Origin: Clostridia bacterium
Lineage (GTDB): Bacteria > Bacillota > Clostridia > Peptostreptococcales > Acidaminobacteraceae
Direction: 5' to 3'
Assembly: GCA_016937975.1 (NCBI GenBank)
Contig: JAFGVN010000029.1
Span: 1-32,733, forward strand
Length of the DNA stretch: 32,733 bases
In this document: positions 8,179 to 14,339 of the stretch, piece by piece
Position numbering within the stretch: position 1 is the first letter of the stretch
Layout of the letters: the number at the start of each line of letters is the position of its first letter
Translations under genes and position numbers: made by a program
The notes under the pieces: model-generated
Database searches by the model: none
What the model was told of the DNA's origin: nothing
What the model saw: the letters and a program-made list of their open reading frames with translations, nothing else

Positions 8179-9810
8179 ATGTCAGAGATATCATGGTTTT
8201 ATGAGAGACTTAACGAAGTTGTTAAATCAAAAAATATACCTGTAAAGGATATTGCAGAGTCTGTAGATGTTAATTATGCAAGGTTTCTACAAGTGATGAA
8301 AGGCAGAAAACGCATTAAATTAAAAGAACTTTCAAAGGTATTAGACAGCAATTTTTTTACAGAATATGAGAGAAAAGAATTATTAGATTTACATCAATAT
8401 ACTGATGTGGACGAAGAAATTAGAAATCAGGTTCTTTTTTTCGAGTCAGTTTTAATTGGATTATATGAAACGGTAATAGAAAAAGAGAGTTTGCCAACAT
8501 TAATCAGTAAAAGACATGAATCCACAGAAGCAGTAACCAAAACCTGTGAATTACTAAATGATCATATTTTCTTAAGTTATGCAAATAAAGCAAGAATGTA
8601 TATGTTAAAGAAAACGGATGAGACCTTTAAAATTGATTTCTATTTACCAACAGTAGAACCGATTTTACATGAAGTGTTCCATACATTGAATGCCTTGTTA
8701 AAATGTATAGACAAACATTTGAAGTTGGATTTATGTATTTATATTTATATACCAGAAGCGAATTCAAAGGATTTTGATCAAGCGATATTGAACTTGGTTC
8801 GGTATTTTAAGCTGGCAACTCTTGATGCGCCTATTCAAGTGAGGGGATTGAGAGAGCTGTATAAAGGCCAAGAAAACTACGATTATTTTGTTTGTTTGGA
8901 AGATCGTAGAGTTTGGATGAACCATGATGGTAGTAAATCCTTTGTTGTACACGGGAATCAAAACAAAGCTTATATTGATCAGCAAAAGATCGAAACCCTT
9001 TCATTTACTGAAAAAATGGAAACCCATGAATTGAACAATTATTTGTATGAATCTACTTTAAAGAAGGAATATCATAAGAGTAAAATGAGGAACCTCCGAT
9101 ACTGCTTTAATTCGATGGTTTTTGATGAAGAATTATTTAAACAGGCTTTATCTGAGAGAATCTGTAAAACAGCAAAATCTTTTAAGCAAGCGGATTTGAT
9201 TAATGCATATGGTGTTCGCATAACCTCTATGGAAAAGAGACTTCAACAAGGTGGTGATGTTGTTCAATACTTGTGTGGAAGAGGAATAGAAATTTTTATA
9301 AAAGACGGAATATTAAATGACTATGCAGAATTCGTTGGTGCATTTTCAAGATATGAACGTTTAAAGGTTTTAATCAACACCATAGAGCTTATAAAAAATG
9401 GGCCTAATATTAAGGTGATTTTACCCGAAGTCTCTATTAAATATAAGATGTTAAACGTATTAAGGTTTTTTGAAATACATTTGGATTTAAATGTTTTAAT
9501 GATTATTAAGCACTTTAGATTTAAAGAACTGAGGTTACCTGAAGAAAATCATTATGAAATTGATGGTAGAACTGTAAAACATGCTTTGAAATTTACACAC
9601 CCTAAATTAATAGAAGCATGGCAATGGTATACAGATGTTTTTTTGAACTCTATTGCTTCAGATCAAGAAGCATCAATCCATTATCTTGAAAAGCTAATAG
9701 ATGAACATTTTTCAGGAGATGAAGAACCTTTGGTTCAAAAGACTTTATTGGATTATAATCTTCAAAAGAAAATGAATGCATTAAAGATAGAAAATGAGGA
9801 AATTAGCTGA
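8179..9810 (+). CDS. XRE-like HTH protein with large uncharacterised C-terminal region
   Basis: A 543-aa cytoplasmic protein that I do not recognise beyond its N-terminus. Residues about 8-62 look like a Cro/C1-type helix-turn-helix: VKDIAESVDVNYARFLQVMKGRKRIKLKELSKVL fits the usual helix 2/helix 3 spacing. The remaining ~480 residues are mostly predicted alpha-helical with no membrane segment, catalytic motif or nucleotide-binding loop that I can identify. It is monocistronic: divergent from the GGDEF gene, with its own -10 box, and closed by a terminator that contains its stop codon. A transcriptional regulator with a large sensory or protein-binding region is the simplest guess. The gene is real (good AAAGGATAAG leader, long uninterrupted frame); the function is open. 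Confidence 0.75.
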   Translation: MSEISWFYERLNEVVKSKNIPVKDIAESVDVNYARFLQVMKGRKRIKLKELSKVLDSNFFTEYERKELLDLHQYTDVDEEIRNQVLFFESVLIGLYETVIEKESLPTLISKRHESTEAVTKTCELLNDHIFLSYANKARMYMLKKTDETFKIDFYLPTVEPILHEVFHTLNALLKCIDKHLKLDLCIYIYIPEANSKDFDQAILNLVRYFKLATLDAPIQVRGLRELYKGQENYDYFVCLEDRRVWMNHDGSKSFVVHGNQNKAYIDQQKIETLSFTEKMETHELNNYLYESTLKKEYHKSKMRNLRYCFNSMVFDEELFKQALSERICKTAKSFKQADLINAYGVRITSMEKRLQQGGDVVQYLCGRGIEIFIKDGILNDYAEFVGAFSRYERLKVLINTIELIKNGPNIKVILPEVSIKYKMLNVLRFFEIHLDLNVLMIIKHFRFKELRLPEENHYEIDGRTVKHALKFTHPKLIEAWQWYTDVFLNSIASDQEASIHYLEKLIDEHFSGDEEPLVQKTLLDYNLQKKMNALKIENEEIS

Positions 9811-9826
9811 AAGGCTAATTTTTTTT
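9798..9826 (+). terminator. intrinsic terminator of the HTH gene, containing its stop codon
   Basis: AATTAGC (9801-9807) pairs with GCTAATT (9814-9820) and is followed by a run of T. The TGA stop codon (9808-9810) forms the start of the loop. Confidence 0.85.
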
Positions 9827-9866
9827 GGCTAAATAGGTATGAATTATGTCTAAATAAAATTTAAAA

Positions 9867-9895
9867 CAGACAAGTTGGATTTCGTATGTTAAAAT
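9867..9895 (+). promoter_or_regulatory. sigma-A type extended -10 promoter for the first VanZ gene
   Basis: CAGACA (9867-9872), a 17-bp spacer, and TAAAAT (9890-9895) preceded by TGT make an extended -10. It lies about 60 bp before the VanZ start. Confidence 0.6.
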
Positions 9896-9953
9896 AGTCT
9901 TGCGTGACTCAAAAGAATGACTAAAATTTATCAATATATGAAAGAGGTTTGAC

Positions 9954-10430
9954 ATGAGAAAGTGGCTATATTTATGCATAACGATAATGCTATTTAGTGG
10001 AATTTTCTGGTTTTCTTCTAAAGATGCGGATACGTCTACGGCCCAATCTGATGAAGTGATTATTAAATTAAGACTAATGACAGAAGAAGAAATAATAAAG
10101 CATCCTGAAAAAGCCAGTGACATTAGACATATTGTTAGAAAAGCGGCACATTTTACATTTTATATGTTGCTAGGTGTATTTACATTTTTAACGATTTATG
10201 AATTTACAAATGCTCTAGAGTTCAGCCTTTTGTCAGGACAAATCATGACCATGATTTTTGCAGGAATAGATGAATACCATCAATCTTTTGTACCAGGAAG
10301 ATCCATGGAATTAACAGATGTACTAATAGATAGTACAGGTGCACTATTAGGTATAATGATGTTGTTTTTATTCTTGAAATCAAAAAGAAAAAGAAAGCCC
10401 TTTGACCGTGTTTACTACTTCGGCAGATGA
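9954..10430 (+). CDS. VanZ-family membrane protein
   Basis: A 158-aa integral membrane protein of the VanZ-like family, named from VanZ of the Tn1546 vancomycin-resistance cluster, where it gives low-level teicoplanin resistance; the biochemical role of the wider family is unsettled. About four membrane segments are visible. Family motifs present are RKAAHFTFYMLLG (about 62-74), DEYHQSFVPGR (about 103-113) and DVLIDSTGALLG (about 119-130), followed by a basic Lys/Arg tail. AGAGG precedes the ATG. It converges on a second VanZ paralogue with which it shares a terminator. There is no riboswitch before this copy, so the two paralogues appear differently regulated. There are no van resistance genes nearby, so a resistance role should not be assumed. 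Confidence 0.85.
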   Translation: MRKWLYLCITIMLFSGIFWFSSKDADTSTAQSDEVIIKLRLMTEEEIIKHPEKASDIRHIVRKAAHFTFYMLLGVFTFLTIYEFTNALEFSLLSGQIMTMIFAGIDEYHQSFVPGRSMELTDVLIDSTGALLGIMMLFLFLKSKRKRKPFDRVYYFGR

Positions 10431-10434
10431 ATAA

Positions 10435-10485
10435 ACCCCACTTACTGAAATCAGTTGTACTGATTTTATAAGCGGGGTTTTAATT
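10435..10485. terminator. bidirectional terminator between convergent VanZ genes
   Basis: A long imperfect hairpin pairs AAACCCCACTTA (from about 10435) with TAAGCGGGGTTT, and an inner stem (TGAAATCAGT with ACTGATTTTA) sits inside it. T-rich sequence follows on both strands, so it can stop transcription from either side. Confidence 0.85.
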
Positions 10486-10500
10486 TTGATGATCTTCTTT

Positions 10501-10992
10501 CTATAAGGATGATCTGTATGCTTTTTTTAACTTCTTATAAAGAAGAATGCCTAGGGTCATTAAAACTATACCAAATAATGCGCCAACAGAATCTAATATT
10601 ACATCCTTCACTTGAGGCCCTCTTCCAGGGACAAACATTTGATGTGTCTCATCTAAAATTGCCATTAAAGTAGCACTTAGATAACTAAAAGTTGCTAGTT
10701 TAATACCTGTGAATTTAAAAGAAAATGCAAATGTGAAGGCAACGCCCAATGTAGCAAATAAAACGAAATGAGCAAGTTTTCTCACAAAGTGCATAGTTAT
10801 ATTTTCAAAACCAAATGACTCAAACACATTTAAAATCGTACCTGATTGTAGTTTCGATATACTTGCAGGCTGTGCTGAAAAATAAAATGCAGCTCCAATG
10901 ATACTCAAAACAAATAACATGCCTAATAATTTCCCTGTATGACTTTCTTTTTTCAGTTGACCAGCAACTATTGTTTTATTCATTATTTCCAT
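10501..10992 (-). CDS. VanZ-family membrane protein under a c-di-GMP riboswitch
   Basis: A 163-aa integral membrane protein paralogous to the VanZ protein at 9954-10430. It has four hydrophobic segments and the family motifs RKLAHFVLFATLG, DETHQMFVPGRG and DVILDSVGALFG. The chosen ATG has TTAGGAG at correct distance on the minus strand. Upstream (minus strand) lie, in order, a near-consensus promoter, a c-di-GMP-I aptamer and a terminator, so expression should respond to cyclic di-GMP. The family is linked to envelope and glycopeptide phenotypes in some bacteria, but its reaction is unknown. Regulation by c-di-GMP suggests a role in surface state or sessility; that is inference. Confidence 0.87.
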   Translation of the reverse strand: MEIMNKTIVAGQLKKESHTGKLLGMLFVLSIIGAAFYFSAQPASISKLQSGTILNVFESFGFENITMHFVRKLAHFVLFATLGVAFTFAFSFKFTGIKLATFSYLSATLMAILDETHQMFVPGRGPQVKDVILDSVGALFGIVLMTLGILLYKKLKKAYRSSL

Positions 10993-11033
10993 AAGTTTCT
11001 CCTAACTGAAATGAAGAACCAAATGATGTAAAT

Positions 11034-11054
11034 AAAAAAGTGGCTAAAAGCCAC
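11034..11054 (-). terminator. terminator of the c-di-GMP riboswitch expression platform
   Basis: On the minus strand GTGGCT and AGCCAC form a 6-bp stem with a three-base loop, followed directly by six U. It sits between the aptamer and the VanZ gene, the expected place for a transcription-controlling expression platform. Confidence 0.8.
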
Positions 11055-11071
11055 CGAATAAACTTATTCAC

Positions 11072-11160
11072 ACAATTCGGTAACTTGGCGATCGTAGGTA
11101 AGCCCCTTAGACCCATAGTTTTGCGTCCCAAGATTTCTCTTGGTTTGCTATTATCGTTGT
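11072..11160 (-). ncRNA. c-di-GMP-I (GEMM-I) riboswitch aptamer
   Basis: The minus strand carries the GEMM-I signature in order. GCAAACC (11148-11142) is followed by a CCAAGA/TCTTGG stem capped by a GAAA tetraloop (11143-11128). GGGACGCAAA (11129-11120) comes next, then a second arm with the receptor-like CTATGGGTCTAAGG (11118-11105), and finally CGCCAAGTTACCGAA (11090-11076). These match the conserved nucleotides of the class, including the tetraloop that docks into the opposite arm. It lies downstream of a near-consensus promoter and upstream of a terminator and the VanZ gene. The ligand assignment rests on family knowledge and was not tested. Confidence 0.92.
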
Positions 11161-11174
11161 ATATATTTGATTAA

Positions 11175-11203
11175 ATTTTACACTAAATAATTGGAGCTGT
11201 CAA
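11175..11203 (-). promoter_or_regulatory. near-consensus sigma-A promoter driving the riboswitch-VanZ transcript
   Basis: The minus strand reads TTGACA (11203-11198), a 17-bp spacer, and TAAAAT (11180-11175). It lies between the murC stop and the aptamer, so the riboswitch transcript is independent of murC. Confidence 0.88.
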
Positions 11204-11243
11204 GAGATAAACGAGCAATTGCAATGTGTTCCTAGGTTGCACA

Positions 11244-12620
11244 TTATTTAACTAGCTTCACAACTCGTTCGCCAACTTGGCGAATATTACCTGCACCCAT
11301 TGTTAAAATAATATCGTCTGGTTGTGCAGTTGCTTGAATGTAATCCACAATTTCATCAAAGGTTTCAATGTATTTAACTTTATCATTTTCATGCGCTATT
11401 TCGTTAACAAGATCTTTAGCATGAATATTGTACTTGTTTTCTTCTCTAGCGGCATAAATATCTGTAATGATAATATTGTCAGCATCACCAAAGGCTGTAG
11501 CAAATTGCAATAATAAATCATTGGTTCTTGTATACGTGTGTGGCTGAAAAATACATGTAATCTTGTTGTTTGGTATTTTTTGAGCTGCTGCCAAGGTTGC
11601 TTTGATTTCATTGGGATGATGTGCATAATCGTCAATAATGGTTGCATCATTGTAATGTCCAAGAACTTCAAAACGTCTTTTTGTACCTTGATATGAGCGA
11701 ATGGCTTCAACAATTTGTTCTACTGGAATTTCCATGGCATGAGAAACGACGATTGCCGCTAAGGCATTGTAAATATTATGTTGTCCTGGGAATTTTAGCA
11801 TGAAAGTTGCTAAGCATTCATCTTTGTGATAAACATCAAATTTAGAATGACCTTCGTTATTAAACGTAATGTTTCTTGCTTGAAAATCACATTCTGTGTT
11901 GATGCCGAAAGTTAGAACTTCACAAGAAACATGTGAAATAACTTTTCTAGCATTATAATCATCATTGTTAAGAACCAAAAGACCAGAAGTAGGAATTTTC
12001 TTACCAAATTTAATGAAAGCTTGAATAATATGTTCCAAATCTTCATAGTAATCCAGATGATCTTCATCAATATTTAAAATAACACCAATATTATGATTGA
12101 AATGTAAGAAGTTTTCCTTGTATTCACAGGCTTCCAACAAGAAGACTGAGTTGTCACCAATTTGTACATTACTCCCCATATTTGCGGAAATACCACCGAC
12201 TAAAATAGTAGGGTTCAATTCTGTTTTTGTCAGTAAGTTTGACATCATAGAAGTTGTGGTTGTTTTCCCATGTGCTCCTGAGATTGCAATGCTTGTATTG
12301 TAATCACTCATGATAATGCCTGCCATTTCTGCTCTAGACAAGCAAGGGATATCAAGAGCTTTTGCATTTAATAATTCTGGATTATCATCTGCAACAGCGG
12401 ATGTATAGACTATCAAATCAGCGCCAACAACATTATCTGCTTCGTGATCTTTATAAATTTTAATGCCTAGTTCTTCTAAATGTTCTGTACGATCCGATTG
12501 ACTTTTGTCCGAGCCAGTAATAATGTAAGATTTGTGTTGCATTAACTCGGCAATGCCACTCATCATAATACCGCCGATACCGACGAAGTGGACATGGCGG
12601 ATCTTAGATAAATCAATCAT
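11244..12620 (-). CDS. murC: UDP-N-acetylmuramate--L-alanine ligase
   Basis: A 458-aa cytoplasmic Mur ligase that adds L-alanine to UDP-MurNAc with ATP, the first peptide step of peptidoglycan synthesis. Visible features are the N-terminal UDP-binding loop HVHFVGIGGIMMSG, the ATP P-loop GAHGKTTTTSM, NIDEDHLDYY, and the C-terminal DDYAHHPNEIKATLAAA typical of MurC. One residue in the first loop, usually Gly or Ser, is Met here; it reads clearly as ATG ATG. The longest frame begins at 12650, but ATG 12620 has AGGAG seven bases upstream and gives the normal MIDLSKIRHVHFVGIGG start, so it is preferred. It is divergent from purR, the usual arrangement in many Clostridia. Confidence 0.95.
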   Translation of the reverse strand: MIDLSKIRHVHFVGIGGIMMSGIAELMQHKSYIITGSDKSQSDRTEHLEELGIKIYKDHEADNVVGADLIVYTSAVADDNPELLNAKALDIPCLSRAEMAGIIMSDYNTSIAISGAHGKTTTTSMMSNLLTKTELNPTILVGGISANMGSNVQIGDNSVFLLEACEYKENFLHFNHNIGVILNIDEDHLDYYEDLEHIIQAFIKFGKKIPTSGLLVLNNDDYNARKVISHVSCEVLTFGINTECDFQARNITFNNEGHSKFDVYHKDECLATFMLKFPGQHNIYNALAAIVVSHAMEIPVEQIVEAIRSYQGTKRRFEVLGHYNDATIIDDYAHHPNEIKATLAAAQKIPNNKITCIFQPHTYTRTNDLLLQFATAFGDADNIIITDIYAAREENKYNIHAKDLVNEIAHENDKVKYIETFDEIVDYIQATAQPDDIILTMGAGNIRQVGERVVKLVK

Positions 12621-12671
12621 GTAAATTCTCCTCATTTTTCTTGCAAGCAAGAAGTTCTTTTTAACTACAAG

Positions 12672-12677
12672 ATTATA
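12672..12677 (-). promoter_or_regulatory. candidate -10 box for murC
   Basis: The minus strand reads TATAAT about 52 bp before the murC start, with a weak TTTAAT -35 at 17-bp spacing. Confidence 0.45.
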
Positions 12678-12746
12678 TCATAGATTAACTGTAGATTAAA
12701 TAGTTTTTTAGACCGGAAAGGGCTTTGACACTGTATCTACCCAGAG

Positions 12747-12772
12747 ATGTTCAAAATTATAGCACCGAACAT
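12747..12772 (+). promoter_or_regulatory. PurBox-like inverted repeat upstream of purR
   Basis: CACCGAACATA matches the core of the Gram-positive PurR box (CCGAAC with A/T flanks). It forms an inverted repeat with ATGTTC on its left (ATGTTC-14 bp-GAACAT). It lies just upstream of the purR promoter, so PurR may regulate itself. The left half (reverse complement TTGAACAT) is less canonical. Confidence 0.5.
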
Positions 12773-12788
12773 ATTTTTTTTGCAATGC

Positions 12789-12817
12789 TTGCAAATCCAC
12801 AGAAATACGGATAAAAT
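12789..12817 (+). promoter_or_regulatory. sigma-A type promoter for purR
   Basis: TTGCAA (12789-12794), a 17-bp spacer and TAAAAT (12812-12817) lie about 40 bp before the GTG start of purR. Confidence 0.6.
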
Positions 12818-12857
12818 TAATATATATGATAAAAACATTCGTAATAGGAGAATAATT

Positions 12858-13685
12858 GTGAATAAATTCAAACGAAATGAGCGTATTGCTGCAATGACTC
12901 AAATTTTAGTGAATTCGCCAAACAAGGTATTTACTTTAACGTGTTTCACCGATATGTTTGCTGCATCAAAATCAACAATTAGTGAAGACTTAGTTATTGT
13001 GAAGGAAATCTTTGAAAATCAAAAATTAGGAAAAATTGAAACCATTACAGGTGCTGCAGGTGGTGTAAAGTATATTCCAATTATTTCAAAGGAAAAGAAA
13101 AAGCATTTTGTCGAACAACTTCAAAGTGAATTGTCTAAACCAAACAGAAGAATTTCAGGTGGTTTAATCTATTTAGGTGACATTTTATATGATCCTTCCT
13201 ATGCACAGCAAATTGGTTCAATTTTTGCCGAGGAATTCTTAAACCGACATGTGGATTGTATTGTTACAGTAGAAACAAAAGGCATTCCCTTGGCACTGCA
13301 AACAGCCCATGCTTTAAACGTCCCTTTAGTTGTCTTTAGAAATACTTTTAAAGCCGATGATGGACCTACCATTAGTATTCATTACCCATCAAGTTCCGGT
13401 GGCAGTTTAAAGACGATGTACGCACCAAAAAATGCTATTTATAAAAACAGCAATGTCCTCATTATTGATGCCTTTATGCGTGGTGGTGGTACTTTGGTTG
13501 GCATGCGTTCGTTGGTGAAAGAGCTTGAAGCCAATGTAGTCGGTACAGGTGTTCTATTTGAAGAAATTACAGGGCGAGAAAAGGCAGTTGAAGACTATTT
13601 CAGTATTTTTACCATTGATCCGAGAAAATCTTCCGAACATGTAAGAATACAATCTGGCATCTTGAAAAAAAGTGTTTTGGAATAA
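12858..13685 (+). CDS. purR: PurR purine operon regulator
   Basis: A 275-aa Gram-positive PurR. It is a winged-helix DNA-binding domain followed by a phosphoribosyltransferase-like domain that senses PRPP rather than acting as an enzyme. The N-terminus (NKFKRNERI, then FAASKSTISEDL) aligns with Bacillus subtilis PurR. GAAGGVKYIP is the conserved joint between domains, and VLIIDAFMRGGGTLVGM is the PRPP-binding loop. The frame stays open back to ATG 12747, but that codon lies in the operator and upstream of the promoter. GTG 12858 has AGGAG upstream and gives the family start. Cotranscription with spoVG is possible, since no terminator is seen between them. The prs gene that makes its effector PRPP lies 2 kb downstream. 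Confidence 0.93.
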   Translation: MNKFKRNERIAAMTQILVNSPNKVFTLTCFTDMFAASKSTISEDLVIVKEIFENQKLGKIETITGAAGGVKYIPIISKEKKKHFVEQLQSELSKPNRRISGGLIYLGDILYDPSYAQQIGSIFAEEFLNRHVDCIVTVETKGIPLALQTAHALNVPLVVFRNTFKADDGPTISIHYPSSSGGSLKTMYAPKNAIYKNSNVLIIDAFMRGGGTLVGMRSLVKELEANVVGTGVLFEEITGREKAVEDYFSIFTIDPRKSSEHVRIQSGILKKSVLE

Positions 13686-13718
13686 TTGTAGTTTTTTTTA
13701 GAATATTTCAACAATTTA

Positions 13719-13747
13719 GAAGGAGTTATCCTGCTTATGTCGAATAA
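13719..13747 (+). promoter_or_regulatory. sigma-H-like promoter of spoVG
   Basis: GAAGGAGTT (13719-13727), an 11-bp spacer and GTCGAATAA (13739-13747) match the sigma-H consensus RnAGGAwww-11/12-RnnGAATww with one mismatch. Bacillus spoVG is a classical sigma-H target, which supports the call. Confidence 0.68.
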
Positions 13748-13792
13748 TAACATGGGGCTTAAAATAAAACGTCAGAAAGGCAGGAGGAATCA

Positions 13793-14098
13793 ATGAATAT
13801 TACAGACGTTAGAATCAGAAAATTGAAAGATGACGGTAAAATGAAAGCAGTAGTTTCGGTTACATTTGAAGAGGCTTTTGTAGTTCATGATATCAAGATT
13901 ATTGAAGGACAGAATGGTCTGTTTGTAGCAATGCCAAGTAGAAAAGTTGGGGAGTCTGATTATAGAGACATTGCACATCCAATTAACTCAGAAATGCGTA
14001 ATTTGCTTCAGGATGTTATTTTTGATGCATATGAAAAAGCGAAAGAGGATATGGATGATCGTATTGAGGAAACCTTTCTAGCGAGTACAAGTGTTTAA
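13793..14098 (+). CDS. spoVG: SpoVG nucleic-acid-binding regulator
   Basis: A 101-aa SpoVG family protein, a small DNA/RNA-binding regulator known from asymmetric septation in sporulating bacilli and from virulence and envelope control in non-sporulating Firmicutes. The sequence [11 protein letters not shown], then [10 protein letters not shown] and [11 protein letters not shown], is diagnostic and full length. GGAGG precedes the ATG. A sigma-H-like promoter lies directly upstream and a clear terminator downstream, so it can be expressed alone. Its retention says nothing certain about sporulation, because SpoVG is widespread in non-sporulating relatives. Confidence 0.95.
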   Translation: MNITDVRIRKLKDDGKMKAVVSVTFEEAFVVHDIKIIEGQNGLFVAMPSRKVGESDYRDIAHPINSEMRNLLQDVIFDAYEKAKEDMDDRIEETFLASTSV

Positions 14099-14102
14099 TA
14101 CC

Positions 14103-14138
14103 AAATATTTCCTAAGTTACTTAGGAAATATTTTTTTC
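14103..14138 (+). terminator. spoVG terminator
   Basis: AAATATTTCCTAA and TTAGGAAATATTT form a perfect 13-bp stem around a short loop, followed by a T run. Confidence 0.9.
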
Positions 14139-14242
14139 TTGTAGTAAAGGGTGTTATCAAATATCACCAACGGTATAATAATGTCCCGCAATATTTAAGG
14201 AAATGAAACAAAATAAGTGTATATTTCTTCTTCAAATAATGT

Positions 14243-14248
14243 TATAAT
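14243..14248 (+). promoter_or_regulatory. extended -10 promoter element for glmU
   Basis: TATAAT preceded by TGT is an extended -10 about 92 bp before the glmU start. The -35 is weak. A second TATAAT occurs upstream near 14173. Confidence 0.5.
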
Positions 14249-14339
14249 GCATACGGCTTAAGAATAGAGAAATACTGCTTTGTGGAGAAATAACAGAGAG
14301 TTTTTGTACACTTGTAAAACAATAACAAGGAGGAAAAAA

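Noticed and set aside
9829-9840. CTAAATAGGTAT shared with 16607-16618 as a common regulatory site
   Set aside because: A 12-base AT-rich match in 33 kb can easily arise by chance and the positions relative to genes differ.
9954-10992. VanZ genes as a glycopeptide-resistance cluster
   Set aside because: No vanA/H/X/R/S-type genes are present; VanZ-like proteins are widespread outside resistance clusters.
12560-12600. Met in the MurC UDP-binding loop (GIGGIMMSG) as evidence of inactivation
   Set aside because: This position also varies in other MurC proteins, and all other MurC motifs are intact.
12747-12857. Longer N-terminus for PurR beginning at ATG 12747
   Set aside because: The codon lies in the PurBox-like operator and upstream of the promoter; the GTG at 12858 has a ribosome-binding site and matches the family start.
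14141-14339. Frameshifted missing N-terminal GlmU motif upstream of glmU
   Set aside because: No LAAGxGTRM-like coding sequence is visible in any plus-strand frame; the N-terminus aligns from its first residue with the normal GlmU start, so erosion rather than truncation explains it.
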